Source of the DNA: Acidobacteriota bacterium
GTDB lineage: Bacteria; Acidobacteriota; Blastocatellia; Pyrinomonadales; Pyrinomonadaceae
Assembly (NCBI GenBank): GCA_003222975.1
Contig: QHXN01000084.1
Coordinates: forward strand, 1-33,599
Direction of reading: 5' to 3'
Length of the DNA: 33,599 bases
Positions 1-12,926 of this stretch are shown here, piece after piece. A program made the translations under genes and the position numbers. The notes beneath the pieces are model-generated. The model was not told the DNA's origin. It saw only the letters and a program-made list of their open reading frames with translations, and did not search any database. Numbering within the stretch: position 1 is the first letter of the stretch; each line of letters starts with the position of its first letter.

Positions 1-1012
<1,012 letters not shown>

Positions 1013-1050
1013 TTCAGTTTTCCTCAGTCAAAGGGTTGAGAATCGTTTGA

Positions 1051-1066
1051 AGCAAGGGACGAGTCC
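1051..1066 (-). promoter_or_regulatory. Weak sigma54-like promoter candidate for glnA
   Basis: Read on the minus strand, a good TTGCT -12 element is preceded at the right spacing by an imperfect -24 element (GGACTCG against TGGCACG, including loss of one G of the key GG). It would start transcription roughly 30 nt upstream of the glnA ATG. The match is poor at -24, so this is only a candidate. Confidence 0.2.
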
Positions 1067-1089
1067 GTCGCCCCGCTCTCGCTCGAAGA

Positions 1090-1138
1090 GCCACGAACGG
1101 TCGCGCGCGACATTCCAGACGCGACGACCGTTCATGGC
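1090..1138 (-). terminator. Intergenic hairpin between barrel gene and glnA
   Basis: Arms 1090-1103 and 1125-1138 are complementary over 14 nt with one mismatch, around a 21-nt loop. No U-tract follows on either strand, so it is not a classical intrinsic terminator. It sits just past the barrel-protein stop and may end or attenuate that transcript, or protect its 3' end. Confidence 0.45.
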
Positions 1139-1197
1139 CGGCAGTTTGTTAAGACCGATGGCTGTCGTTTGTCCCGATTCTTACCCTCCTTCCCGCA

Positions 1198-1938
1198 TCA
1201 GAACGTGATGCCGTAATAGACGAACAGGGCGTTGTTCTTGCGCCCGAAGTTGCCGATGCTGTAGCCGGCGTAAAGCGCGCTCGCGCGCGGCAGCGCCAGC
1301 GAGAGGCCCGGCGTCACGTAGCCGAAGCGGTTCCTGCCGCTGAACCAGTCGGCGACGAAAGTCAACTTCTTCGCCAGCGGCTGCTCGTAGCCAACGATGG
1401 CCCCGCCGTCGTTCCCTTGGCCTTTGGCCCGACCGACGAGGCCGTAGCCACCGCCCGTCAAGCGCGGCCCGTACTTGGCCTTAACCTTCTTGCTAACCAC
1501 CGTGTACAAGAGTCCGAAGGTGTCCGTGCCCGCGCGGTGCGCGACCGTGGTGTAGAGTATGCCGCCGGCTGACGCCGACACGCCGTTGGTCTCGTTGGTG
1601 TAGAACTGGTACTTGATGTTCGGCTGCAACTCGACCGGCTGGTCGGGCGCGAGCGCGTCGGTGAACGTGACGTTGACGCCCGCCTCCAACCTGTGCCCCA
1701 GCCCGAAGACCACGCGCGGCACGTAAGTCTGGAAGCCGCCGCTCTGGTGCGGCTCAAGGTGGCTGACGAAGTCGAACTCGAAGTAGGTCTTCTTCTTCGC
1801 CACGACATCGGTCGAAGGGATGTTGAAGAGGGTTGACTGCGCCCTCGTCGTCCGGCTTTCAAAGAACGTTATCGCGAACAGGGCGCAGAGCGCCCAGACG
1901 ATTGATTTCGTCCTGAGCATGTTGTACTTTTGCTCCAC
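1198..1938 (-). CDS. Predicted outer-membrane beta-barrel protein
   Basis: Function not known. The 246-residue product starts at a GTG (TAGGAG lies 7 nt upstream; the alternative ATG at 1920 is 6 codons in). It carries a Sec signal peptide ending in a TRAQ-S type cleavage site. The mature part alternates short polar turns with amphipathic strands rich in Tyr, Phe and Gly, and ends in YYGITF. A terminal Phe is the usual BAM recognition signal of outer-membrane barrels. I infer a small barrel of roughly 10-12 strands. It lies between amt and glnA on the same strand (157 bp after amt, 185 bp before glnA), so a role in letting ammonium or small nitrogen compounds across the outer membrane is a reasonable guess, not shown. 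A 6-bp hairpin (1940-1960) just upstream places part of the ribosome-binding site in its loop. Confidence 0.75.
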   Translation of the reverse strand: MEQKYNMLRTKSIVWALCALFAITFFESRTTRAQSTLFNIPSTDVVAKKKTYFEFDFVSHLEPHQSGGFQTYVPRVVFGLGHRLEAGVNVTFTDALAPDQPVELQPNIKYQFYTNETNGVSASAGGILYTTVAHRAGTDTFGLLYTVVSKKVKAKYGPRLTGGGYGLVGRAKGQGNDGGAIVGYEQPLAKKLTFVADWFSGRNRFGYVTPGLSLALPRASALYAGYSIGNFGRKNNALFVYYGITF

Positions 1939-2095
1939 AATCGTCTCCTAAAGGGACGATCTCAGTGGCCTGCCCGTCGCGCGCCTGCCAAAGCTGTGAC
2001 GGGTAGGCCATGTCTTTCTCTCCCGCGAACGTCGTGAACAAATCCGTCGAGATGGTCGCGCGCGTCCGCACTCTGTTTTCAGGATGCCGACTCAC

Positions 2096-3715
<1,620 letters not shown>

Positions 3716-3940
3716 ACGCAAGTTCCTCCGAAAGATTTAGGTGGGCAAAGATGTCGAATCCCTCGCCGGGCCGCACCGCGCCGGCGTAAGTTATGCCAAT
3801 CGCCTGCACAGCTCTTCTTGAGTCCTGACTTGCCCTTGAAGCCTTCGCCCCAGCGCCAGCCCGTTAAAGCCGTGGAGCTTTCTCGCGGGAACAAACCCGA
3901 ACCGACCCGAACGCAGCCAGCACTTTCTCGCGGCAGGGTT

Positions 3941-3956
3941 GACAACTCCTGTGCCA
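3941..3956 (-). promoter_or_regulatory. Candidate sigma54 (-24/-12) promoter for amt
   Basis: On the minus strand the sequence reads TTGGCACAGGAGTTGTC. TGGCAC matches the -24 element exactly and TTG the -12 element, with GG-N10-G spacing; the only core deviation is GT in place of GC at -12. It points toward amt, and a sigma54 activator gene is in the same locus. Whether it is used is inference. Confidence 0.5.
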
Positions 3957-3996
3957 ATCCTCTTCCGCCGCCCGCCTGTTGCGCAGTAAGCGCGTG

Positions 3997-4046
3997 GAAC
4001 AGGCGTACTTGTTCGAGGTTGAGACCAGAACAGGCCGCGACTTGAC
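3997..4046. repeat. Two GAACAGGC-type repeats, 31 bp apart, upstream of the amt promoter
   Basis: GAACAGGC followed by ACTTG occurs at 3997-4011 (2-nt gap) and 4028-4044 (4-nt gap). Their starts are 31 bp apart, about three helical turns. The first copy is also a dyad, GAACA-N8-TGTTC (3997-4014). They lie 40-90 bp upstream of the sigma54-like -24 element, a plausible place for an activator site. Confidence 0.4.
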
Positions 4047-4353
4047 CCGCAAACGAGAACTCGACCTCACGACATTTTTGTTGGAGATACGGAAGCGGAG
4101 GGACAAAAACGTTCGAGGTATGCCGCCGACCCACCCGCGTTTGCCCCACATGGGCACACAGAAGATAGTCAGCGGCAAGCGAGCAAAGCGTGCGCGGCCA
4201 CAAGCCGCAGTCGGACAAGATACCTGCGCCCCGCAAGTGGCGCGCGGGATACAATTCTTACCGCGGCACGCCTCCGCATCCCTTCAGGGCGCTGACATGC
4301 GCGCGTCTGCTCTTCAGCCGAACTAACCGGCGATTACACTTTTGCATCTCTTA

Positions 4354-4384
4354 GGCGGGCGCACGACAAAATTGTCGCCCCGCC
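4354..4384. other. Strong two-part hairpin upstream of glnD
   Basis: GGCGGG (4354-4359) pairs with CCCGCC (4379-4384), and CGACAA (4364-4369) pairs with TTGTCG (4372-4377) around an AA loop. No U-tract follows. It lies about 200 nt before the glnD start and could be a leader structure or operator; the role is unknown. Confidence 0.4.
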
Positions 4385-4586
4385 CGACTCGCATGAAGTG
4401 AAGACGTTTAATGAAACTGGAGGAAACTGCCGCGACTCTTCATCTCCGGCCAGAATGTGACACGCGGAACGAAGGTTGCTGCTTGAGCGTGGGCCGGTAT
4501 TCAGAAGAGAGGATCGCGTCGCGGGTGAGGATCGCTTTTTCAGTCTGCCTTTGATAAGGAGTTGGCGGCGACCGCTTCGATAAATT

Positions 4587-7728
<3,142 letters not shown>

Positions 7729-7817
7729 GCCGCCGCAGTGCGCGCGAACGGCTTGACCGTGAGCGAACGACTGCGCAAGGTTGCCGGCGGCCAACGTCCG
7801 AGAGGTCACGCACCAGC

Positions 7818-8735
7818 ATGGAGATGTCGCAGCTCGAATTCTTCCTGAAGGTCATCGAGGAGGGCAGCTTCTCGAAGGCGGCTGACAGCGTCGGGCGCAC
7901 GCAGCCAGCGGTCAGCATCGCCGTCCGCCGTTTGGAAGAGGAGGTCGGCGCGCCGCTCTTCGACCGCTCGCAGAAGACGCCGACGCTGACCGAAGCGGGC
8001 GAGGTCATACACGACTACGCGCAGAGAATTCTTTCCCTGCGCGACCAGGCGCGCGAGTCGGTCGCCGAGCTGCGCTCTCTGAAGCGGGGCCGCGTCCGCG
8101 TCGGCGCGAACGAGAGCACCTCGCTCTACCTCCTGCCGCGGATCATCCTCGCCTACCGCGAGAGCCACCCCGAAGTTAAGGTCGAGATTTACCGGCACGT
8201 CTCCGAGCGGCTGCCGCGCGAGGTCTTGGAGCGCAGCGTGGACTTCGCGCTCCTCGCCTTCGAGCCGGTTGACCGCGACCTCGAATCCTTCCTTGTGCTC
8301 CGAGACGAGCTGGTGCTGATACTGCACCCGGAACACGCGCTCGCGGGCCGCGAGTCGGTGACGGTCGAGGAGCTGGGCACGGAGTCGTTCCTCGCGCACA
8401 ACGTCAGGACTGCTTCGCGCAACAAGGTGATCGAGGTCTTCGCCGAACATCACACGCCGCTCAACATCACCCTGGAACTGGCGACCGTGGAGACCATCAA
8501 GCGTTTCGTCCAACTCAACATCGGTCTGGCCTTCGTGCCGCGCATGTGCGTCGGCGAGGAGTTGGAGCGCGGCACGCTCGCCAGCGTGCCCGTCGAGGGC
8601 CTCGCCTACCACCGCACGCTCTGGATCACGCACCGCCGCAACATGACTTTCTCCCACGCCGCCGCGGCCTTCCTCAAGGTCTTGCGCCAGCACGCGAAGT
8701 CGCAGCAGGCCCAGGCCGAAAACAGTCAGCGGTAG
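7818..8735 (+). CDS. LysR-family transcriptional regulator
   Basis: 305-residue DNA-binding regulator. The N-terminal winged helix-turn-helix (about 3-62) is typical: LEFFLKVIEEGSFSKAADSVGRTQPAVSIAVRRLE, followed by LFDR and LTEAG. A linker helix and a two-lobe effector domain follow (RVRVGANESTSLYLLPRII, then IGLAFVPRMCVGEE near the end), full length for the family. It begins 89 bp after glnB on the same strand and is followed by the sigma54 activator, so it may be part of the nitrogen-control unit. Its effector and targets cannot be read from the sequence. LysR proteins often regulate a divergent neighbour, but none is present here. Confidence 0.92.
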   Translation: MEMSQLEFFLKVIEEGSFSKAADSVGRTQPAVSIAVRRLEEEVGAPLFDRSQKTPTLTEAGEVIHDYAQRILSLRDQARESVAELRSLKRGRVRVGANESTSLYLLPRIILAYRESHPEVKVEIYRHVSERLPREVLERSVDFALLAFEPVDRDLESFLVLRDELVLILHPEHALAGRESVTVEELGTESFLAHNVRTASRNKVIEVFAEHHTPLNITLELATVETIKRFVQLNIGLAFVPRMCVGEELERGTLASVPVEGLAYHRTLWITHRRNMTFSHAAAAFLKVLRQHAKSQQAQAENSQR

Positions 8736-8954
8736 CCGCTTCTTGACTTGGCACTCTCAGGCGTTGGACTTTGGACGCCGGACATGGGTTATGATTCCTC
8801 TTCGGCTTCGTTCCGAATCGTCCGGCCCGGCTTCCGTCTGACTGAAGGGTTTGGCGACGGCGAATCGGCGAGGCAAGACGCTTTAGCTGCAAAAGGGATG
8901 CGAGAATCTGCTCAGTCACACACTTCCGGGGCGCACCGACCGGACTCCGTTCTT

Positions 8955-10496
8955 ATGACGCAGGAACAGGCCGAGACGCGAGAGCTGGCGACCTTGCTGG
9001 AGGTCGGCCAGGCGCTCGCGGGCGCGCACGAATTGAAGTCGGCGCTGGGCCGCGTGCTCGAAACGCTCGCGCGCCGTCACGGCATGATCCGCGGCCTCGT
9101 GATGCTGCTCGACTCGGAGACTGAAGAGCTGCGCCCCGTCGCCTCCCACGGCATGGGCGAGGACGGCGCGCGCCGCGCAAGCTACCGCGTCGGCGAGGGC
9201 ATCACGGGCCGCGTCGCCGAGACCGGCAGGCCGATCATCGTGCCGCAGATCAGCCGCGAGCCGTTGTTCCTCGACCGGCTCGGCGGGCGCAGGAAGGGCC
9301 GCCGGCAGGAAGAGCTGAGCTTCGTCTGCGTGCCTTTGTTAATTAACCGCAAGGCGGTCGGCGTCCTCGGCGTGGACTTGCGCTACGAGCCGGGGCGCGA
9401 CTACGGGCGCGCGGCAGAGTTCCTCTCCGTCGTCGCCTCGATGGCGGCGCAGGCCGTTAGGGTCGAGCGCCTCACCGGGTCGGAGCGCGAGCGCCTGCTC
9501 GACGAGAACGCGCACCTCAAGCAGGAGTTGCGCGGGCGCTACGACTTCTCCCACATCATCGGCAACTCCGGCCCCCTGCGCAGGGTTTACGAGCAGGTCA
9601 CGCAGGTCGCACGCACCAACACCACCGCCCTCATCCGCGGTGAGAGCGGCACAGGCAAGGAACTCATCGCCCACGCCATCCACTACAACTCTCTGCGCTC
9701 GTCGAAGCCCTTCGTCAAGGTGAGCTGCGCGGCGCTCCCTGAAACGCTCATCGAGTCGGAACTGTTCGGCTACGAGAAGGGGGCATTCACCGGTGCGGCG
9801 GCGCGCAGGAAGGGGCGCTTCGAGCTGGCCGACGGCGGCACGCTCTTCCTCGACGAGATCGGCGACCTCAACGCCTCGACCCAGATCAAGCTGCTGCGCG
9901 TACTTCAGGAGCGGGAGTTCGAGCGCCTGGGCGGCACAGAGACCGTCAAGGCCAACGTCCGCCTCGTGGCCGCGACCAATAAAGATTTGGAGAAGGCGAT
10001 CTCTTCGGGGCAGTTCCGCGAAGACCTCTACTACCGCCTCAACGTCTTCACCATCTTCATGCCGGCCCTGCGCGAGCGCAAGAGCGACGTGCTCCTGCTG
10101 GCCGACCACTTCCTGGAGAAGTACGGGCGCGAGCACCGCAAACAGATCAGGCGAATCTCGACGCCGGCCATTGACATGCTGACCTCGTACCACTGGCCCG
10201 GCAACGTGCGGGAGTTGGAGAACGTCATCGAGCGCGCGGTCGTGGTCTGCGACGGCGGCGTCATCCACGGCCACCACCTGCCGCCGACCTTGCAGACCGC
10301 CGAGGGGAGCGGGACGGTCGAGCGGCTCTCTTTGTCGCAGTCGGTCGAGGCCTACGAGCGCGACATCATCCAGGACGCTTTGAAGACGGCGCGCGGCAAC
10401 CGTGCGCGGGCCGCCAAGCTCTTGGATACCACGGAGCGAATACTCGGCTACAAGGTCAAGAAGTACCACATTGATTGCGAGCGCTTCCGGCGTTGA
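8955..10496 (+). CDS. Sigma54-dependent activator, GAF-AAA+-Fis (NifA-like)
   Basis: Activates sigma54 RNA polymerase from enhancer sites by ATP hydrolysis. From ATG 8955 it has 513 residues: an N-terminal GAF sensor (about 10-170; [13 protein letters not shown] to [16 protein letters not shown]), the AAA+ core with Walker A GESGTGKE (near 230), the sigma54-contact loop GAFTGA (276-281), Walker [12 protein letters not shown], and an arginine-rich sensor region. A Fis-type helix-turn-helix ends in [16 protein letters not shown], the form seen in NifA-type proteins. There is no receiver domain, so input is by ligand or protein contact rather than phosphorylation. Longer in-frame starts reach back to 8748 but the added ~69 residues look noncoding; a -10-like TATGAT at 8790-8795 would leave the 8748 start untranscribed. 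No clear ribosome-binding site precedes 8955. No nif genes are present. Confidence 0.9.
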   Translation: MTQEQAETRELATLLEVGQALAGAHELKSALGRVLETLARRHGMIRGLVMLLDSETEELRPVASHGMGEDGARRASYRVGEGITGRVAETGRPIIVPQISREPLFLDRLGGRRKGRRQEELSFVCVPLLINRKAVGVLGVDLRYEPGRDYGRAAEFLSVVASMAAQAVRVERLTGSERERLLDENAHLKQELRGRYDFSHIIGNSGPLRRVYEQVTQVARTNTTALIRGESGTGKELIAHAIHYNSLRSSKPFVKVSCAALPETLIESELFGYEKGAFTGAAARRKGRFELADGGTLFLDEIGDLNASTQIKLLRVLQEREFERLGGTETVKANVRLVAATNKDLEKAISSGQFREDLYYRLNVFTIFMPALRERKSDVLLLADHFLEKYGREHRKQIRRISTPAIDMLTSYHWPGNVRELENVIERAVVVCDGGVIHGHHLPPTLQTAEGSGTVERLSLSQSVEAYERDIIQDALKTARGNRARAAKLLDTTERILGYKVKKYHIDCERFRR

Positions 10497-10534
10497 GATT
10501 GCCGGTCGCCTCAGACGCGTTCGCCGCTTCTTCT

Positions 10535-11326
10535 CTACCCGCAGAGCACCGAGCCGCCGTTGACGTTGAGTATCTCGCCCGTGATGTGGCGTGCCCAGTC
10601 GGAGGCGAGGAAGAGGACGGCGAGGGCCACGTCGTCGGCTGTGGCGATGCGCCGGAGCGGGATGGCCTCGACGACCGTTTGCTTGTACGCGCCGTCGCCG
10701 AAGACGGCCTCGTTCATCTCCGTGTCAACCCAGCCGGGCGCGACCGCGTTGACGCGTATGTCGGGCGCGAGTTCGACGGCGAGCGACTTGGTGAAGCTGA
10801 TCTGCCCGCCCTTCGAGGCCGCGTAGTTCGAGTAGCCCGCCTCGCCGCGCTGCCCCGCGGTCGAGCTGACGACGACGATTGAGCCGCGCCGCCGCTTCTT
10901 CATCAGGGGCACGGCGGCGCGGCACGCCGCCCAAGTCCCCTTGAGGTTGGCGTCAATCACCCTGTCCCACAAATCTTCTGACAGCTCCTCGACGGGCGCG
11001 CCCTCCCAGACGCCCGCGTTCGCCACCAGAATGTCGAGCCGCCCGAAGCGCTCGACGGCGGCGGACGCGAGCGCGTCGGCCTGACGAACTTCCGCCACGT
11101 CGGCACGCACCGCCAGCGCCCCGACGCCGAACTCGCCGCACGAGCGCGCGACCTGCTCCGCAGCCGCCTGACGGCGGACGTAGCTCACAACGACGCTCGC
11201 GCCCGCCTCGGCGAGCCTGAGCGCGACGGCCCGCCCCACTCCGCGCGAGCCGCCCGTGACGACGGCCACGCGGTCTTTCAACAAGTCTCGCGGGAGTGCG
11301 TTGCTTACTTGATAATCTTCGGCCAT
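10535..11326 (-). CDS. Short-chain dehydrogenase/reductase (FabG-like)
   Basis: NAD(P)-dependent oxidoreductase of the classical SDR family, 263 residues from ATG 11326. Visible landmarks: cofactor motif TGGSRGVGR, then NAG in LVANAGVWEG, catalytic Ser in VVVSSTAGQ, YxxxK in YSNYAASKGG, the post-catalytic VNAVAPGWVDTEM, and the C-terminal FLASDWARHITGEILNVNGG. The fold is FabG-like, but single SDRs next to metabolic genes often have other substrates, so 3-oxoacyl-ACP reductase is only one option. It starts 48 bp after the metX stop on the same strand, so it probably lies downstream of the same SAM-II-controlled promoter. A GTG 4 nt after the metX stop gives a 15-residue longer version. Confidence 0.9.
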   Translation of the reverse strand: MAEDYQVSNALPRDLLKDRVAVVTGGSRGVGRAVALRLAEAGASVVVSYVRRQAAAEQVARSCGEFGVGALAVRADVAEVRQADALASAAVERFGRLDILVANAGVWEGAPVEELSEDLWDRVIDANLKGTWAACRAAVPLMKKRRRGSIVVVSSTAGQRGEAGYSNYAASKGGQISFTKSLAVELAPDIRVNAVAPGWVDTEMNEAVFGDGAYKQTVVEAIPLRRIATADDVALAVLFLASDWARHITGEILNVNGGSVLCG

Positions 11327-11374
11327 GACGTTTCCACTTTCTGAATAGGCAGTCAGTACCGCCTGCTGCACATT

Positions 11375-12502
11375 TCAGACGGCGACCAGCGCCGCCCGCG
11401 CGGAGCTTACCGCGCGTTCTTCTTCGTCGAGCGCCGCGAGCAGGAGCGGCGCGAGCAAACGGGCGTCGGCGAGGAAACCGTCGTGCCCGTGGCCGGACGT
11501 GAGCTTATCGTAACGACAGTCAACGCCGGCAGCCTTCATCCGTCCGGCGAGGGCGCGCACGTCTTCAGCCGGGAAGAGCCAGTCCGAGGTGATGCCGACG
11601 AGGAGGACGCGCGCCTTGATGCGCCGCAGCGCCGCCGCCTCGGACTCGTAGCCGCGCGCGAGGTCGAAGGTGTCCATCGCTTTCGACAAGACGAGGTAAG
11701 AGTTCGCGTCGAAGCGGCGCGTGAACGTCCGGCCCTGGTGGTCGAGGTAGCCCGCGACATCGAACCGCTCGTCCAAAGAGCGGTGCGGGTCTTCGCCCGC
11801 GCGGTCGGGGTTGCGCCCGAAGCGCTCATCGAACAGCCCCGCAGACTTGTACGTGCACATGGCGATGGCGCGCGCAAGCGCCAGTCCGGCGGCGGGCGGC
11901 GCATCCTTCGTGTAATGCCCGCCGCGCCAGAGCGGGTCGTTCCTGATGGCCTGACGTTGCAGGTGGTTGAGCGCCAGCCCCATCGCCGGCAGCGCCGCGG
12001 CCCCGACGGCCACACACCTCTCGACCCTTTCGGGAAAATCCACCGCCCACTGCAAAGCCTGCATGCCGCCGATTGAGCCGCCGACGACGGCGCGCAGGCG
12101 CTCGACGCCGAGGTGTTCGAGCAGAAGCGACTGCGCGCGAACCATGTCGCCGATGTTGACGAGGGGAAAGTCTGCGCCGTAGGGCGCGCCGGTCTGCGGG
12201 TTGACGGAGCAAGGCCCCGTCGAGCCGTAGCAAGAGCCGATGGCGTTCGTGCCGATGACGCAGAAGCGGCTGGTGTCGAAGGGGCTGTCCGCGCCGAAAA
12301 GCTCCGGCCACCAGTCGGCGACGCGCGCCGAGCCTGAAAGCGCGTGACAGACGAGGACGGCGTTGTCGCGCCGCCGGCTGAGCGCGCCGTAGAGCGCGTA
12401 ACGCAGCGTCACGGGCCGCAGTTCGCCGCCGCTCACGCGCAGCGGCTCGTCACGCGCGAAAGTACAGTCGCCTTCAAAAGATGGTTCGAGAATCGCGCTC
12501 AA
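11375..12502 (-). CDS. metX: Homoserine O-acyltransferase (acetyltransferase type)
   Basis: Activates homoserine by acylation with acetyl-CoA (or succinyl-CoA in some members), the first committed step of methionine synthesis. It is an alpha/beta hydrolase-fold enzyme with nucleophile Ser143 in VVGGSIGGMQALQW, catalytic Asp in ITSDWLFP and His in SGHGHDGFL. The conserved LVCHALSGSA and NAIGSCYGSTGPCSVNPQTG blocks are also present. The open frame runs upstream to 12862, but 12516-12740 is the riboswitch/terminator leader, so translation must begin after the terminator. The first start codon there is TTG 12502, giving 375 residues with a normal N-terminus; only a GGA about 8 nt upstream serves as ribosome-binding site, so the start is tentative. 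Which acyl donor is used cannot be decided from sequence alone. Confidence 0.93.
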   Translation of the reverse strand: MSAILEPSFEGDCTFARDEPLRVSGGELRPVTLRYALYGALSRRRDNAVLVCHALSGSARVADWWPELFGADSPFDTSRFCVIGTNAIGSCYGSTGPCSVNPQTGAPYGADFPLVNIGDMVRAQSLLLEHLGVERLRAVVGGSIGGMQALQWAVDFPERVERCVAVGAAALPAMGLALNHLQRQAIRNDPLWRGGHYTKDAPPAAGLALARAIAMCTYKSAGLFDERFGRNPDRAGEDPHRSLDERFDVAGYLDHQGRTFTRRFDANSYLVLSKAMDTFDLARGYESEAAALRRIKARVLLVGITSDWLFPAEDVRALAGRMKAAGVDCRYDKLTSGHGHDGFLADARLLAPLLLAALDEEERAVSSARAALVAV

Positions 12503-12515
12503 CTCTTCAGTCCGT

Positions 12516-12551
12516 AAAAACAAAAAGCCCCGCGCTAAGGAAACGCGCGGG
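12516..12551 (-). terminator. Intrinsic terminator of the metX SAM-II riboswitch
   Basis: On the minus strand a perfect 7-bp stem CCCGCGC/GCGCGGG (12545-12551 with 12529-12535) with a 9-nt loop is followed by GCTTTTTGTTTTT. The loop and downstream stem base contain TTCCTTAGC, exactly complementary to the GCTAAGGAA strand of the aptamer (12572-12580). Antiterminator and aptamer folding are therefore mutually exclusive. Confidence 0.9.
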
Positions 12552-12569
12552 AGCGACAAAGGCCCGGAC

Positions 12570-12620
12570 AGTTCCTTAGCAGTTTTTAACGTGGAGCAAG
12601 TTACCTGAAATCGCCACGCT
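12570..12620 (-). promoter_or_regulatory. SAM-II riboswitch aptamer upstream of metX
   Basis: Read on the minus strand: P1 strand CGTGG (12614-12618), conserved GATTT (12608-12612), CTTGC before the second P1 strand CCACG (12590-12594), an A-rich linker, then GCTAAGGAA (12572-12580). This order is the SAM-II (metA RNA) pseudoknot. SAM binding should promote the terminator that follows and shut off metX. The same arrangement recurs before the methionine gene at 18722. Confidence 0.88.
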
Positions 12621-12637
12621 TGACCTGCAAACAGCAG

Positions 12638-12692
12638 CCCGCACAAAGGAGACGCGCGGGTTTCTGAACGACACCCGGACAAATTCTTTAGC
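12638..12692 (-). repeat. Degenerate copy of the riboswitch 3' half and terminator
   Basis: Between the promoter and the SAM-II aptamer, the minus strand repeats the second half of the riboswitch in altered form: GCTAAAGAA (12684-12692), then TTGTCCGGG, then a stem CCCGCG/TGCGGG (12655-12660 with 12638-12643) whose loop contains CTCCTTTG. It has no U-tract and no preceding GATTT/CTTGC core. It looks like a decayed duplicate. Confidence 0.55.
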
Positions 12693-12707
12693 CGTCGCCA
12701 GCGGGCT

Positions 12708-12736
12708 AATGTAGCGGACGGCGGCGGGTCAGTCAA
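12708..12736 (-). promoter_or_regulatory. Sigma70-type promoter of metX
   Basis: On the minus strand, -35 TTGACT (12731-12736) and -10 TACATT (12708-12713) are separated by 17 bp. Transcription would begin near 12700, so the SAM-II aptamer and terminator lie wholly inside the leader. Confidence 0.65.
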
Positions 12737-12926
12737 AGTAAATATTTTTATCGCCGTATAAATGAAACCGCGTCTTGGGGAGCGAGTTTTGATAAATCTC
12801 GGCGGCGTTTTTTCTTCAAGCCGGTGCACTCTCCGGCGAGTTCGGACGCGTCTGGCAATCAAAGGCGCGGCGTCGTATTATTCGTGATGAATAAAGCGCC
12901 ATGCAAAAATCCTTCAAGGGGCGAAG

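Larger units (their letters stand above)
3716..4586. other. Long noncoding spacer between divergent amt and glnD
   Basis: About 870 bp without a convincing gene. ORFs here on both strands lack ribosome-binding sites and have compositions unlike the neighbours. It contains a sigma54-like promoter for amt (3941-3956), an 11-bp direct repeat (3878-3888 and 3923-3933) around that promoter's expected start site, two GAACAGGC-type repeats (3997, 4028) and a strong hairpin (4354-4384). The amt leader would be about 215 nt long. Confidence 0.6.

Noticed and set aside
1859..2095. 78-codon minus-strand frame between amt and the barrel gene
   Set aside because: GTG directly after the amt stop, but it overlaps the barrel gene's signal peptide in another frame and has no domain pattern.
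3979..4326. 115-codon plus-strand frame in the amt/glnD spacer
   Set aside because: TTG start without ribosome-binding site, composition unlike neighbours, overlaps conserved-looking repeat elements.
8748..8954. 69-codon N-terminal extension of the sigma54 activator and a TGGCAC motif at 8749
   Set aside because: The extension has no domain character. TGGCAC lacks a TTGC at -12 spacing, so it is not a sigma54 promoter.
9339..10469. 376-codon minus-strand frame
   Set aside because: Antisense shadow of the sigma54 activator; no ribosome-binding site or recognisable domain.
12503..12862. N-terminal 120 codons of the long metX frame
   Set aside because: This stretch holds the promoter, SAM-II aptamer and terminator; MetX homology starts only after it.
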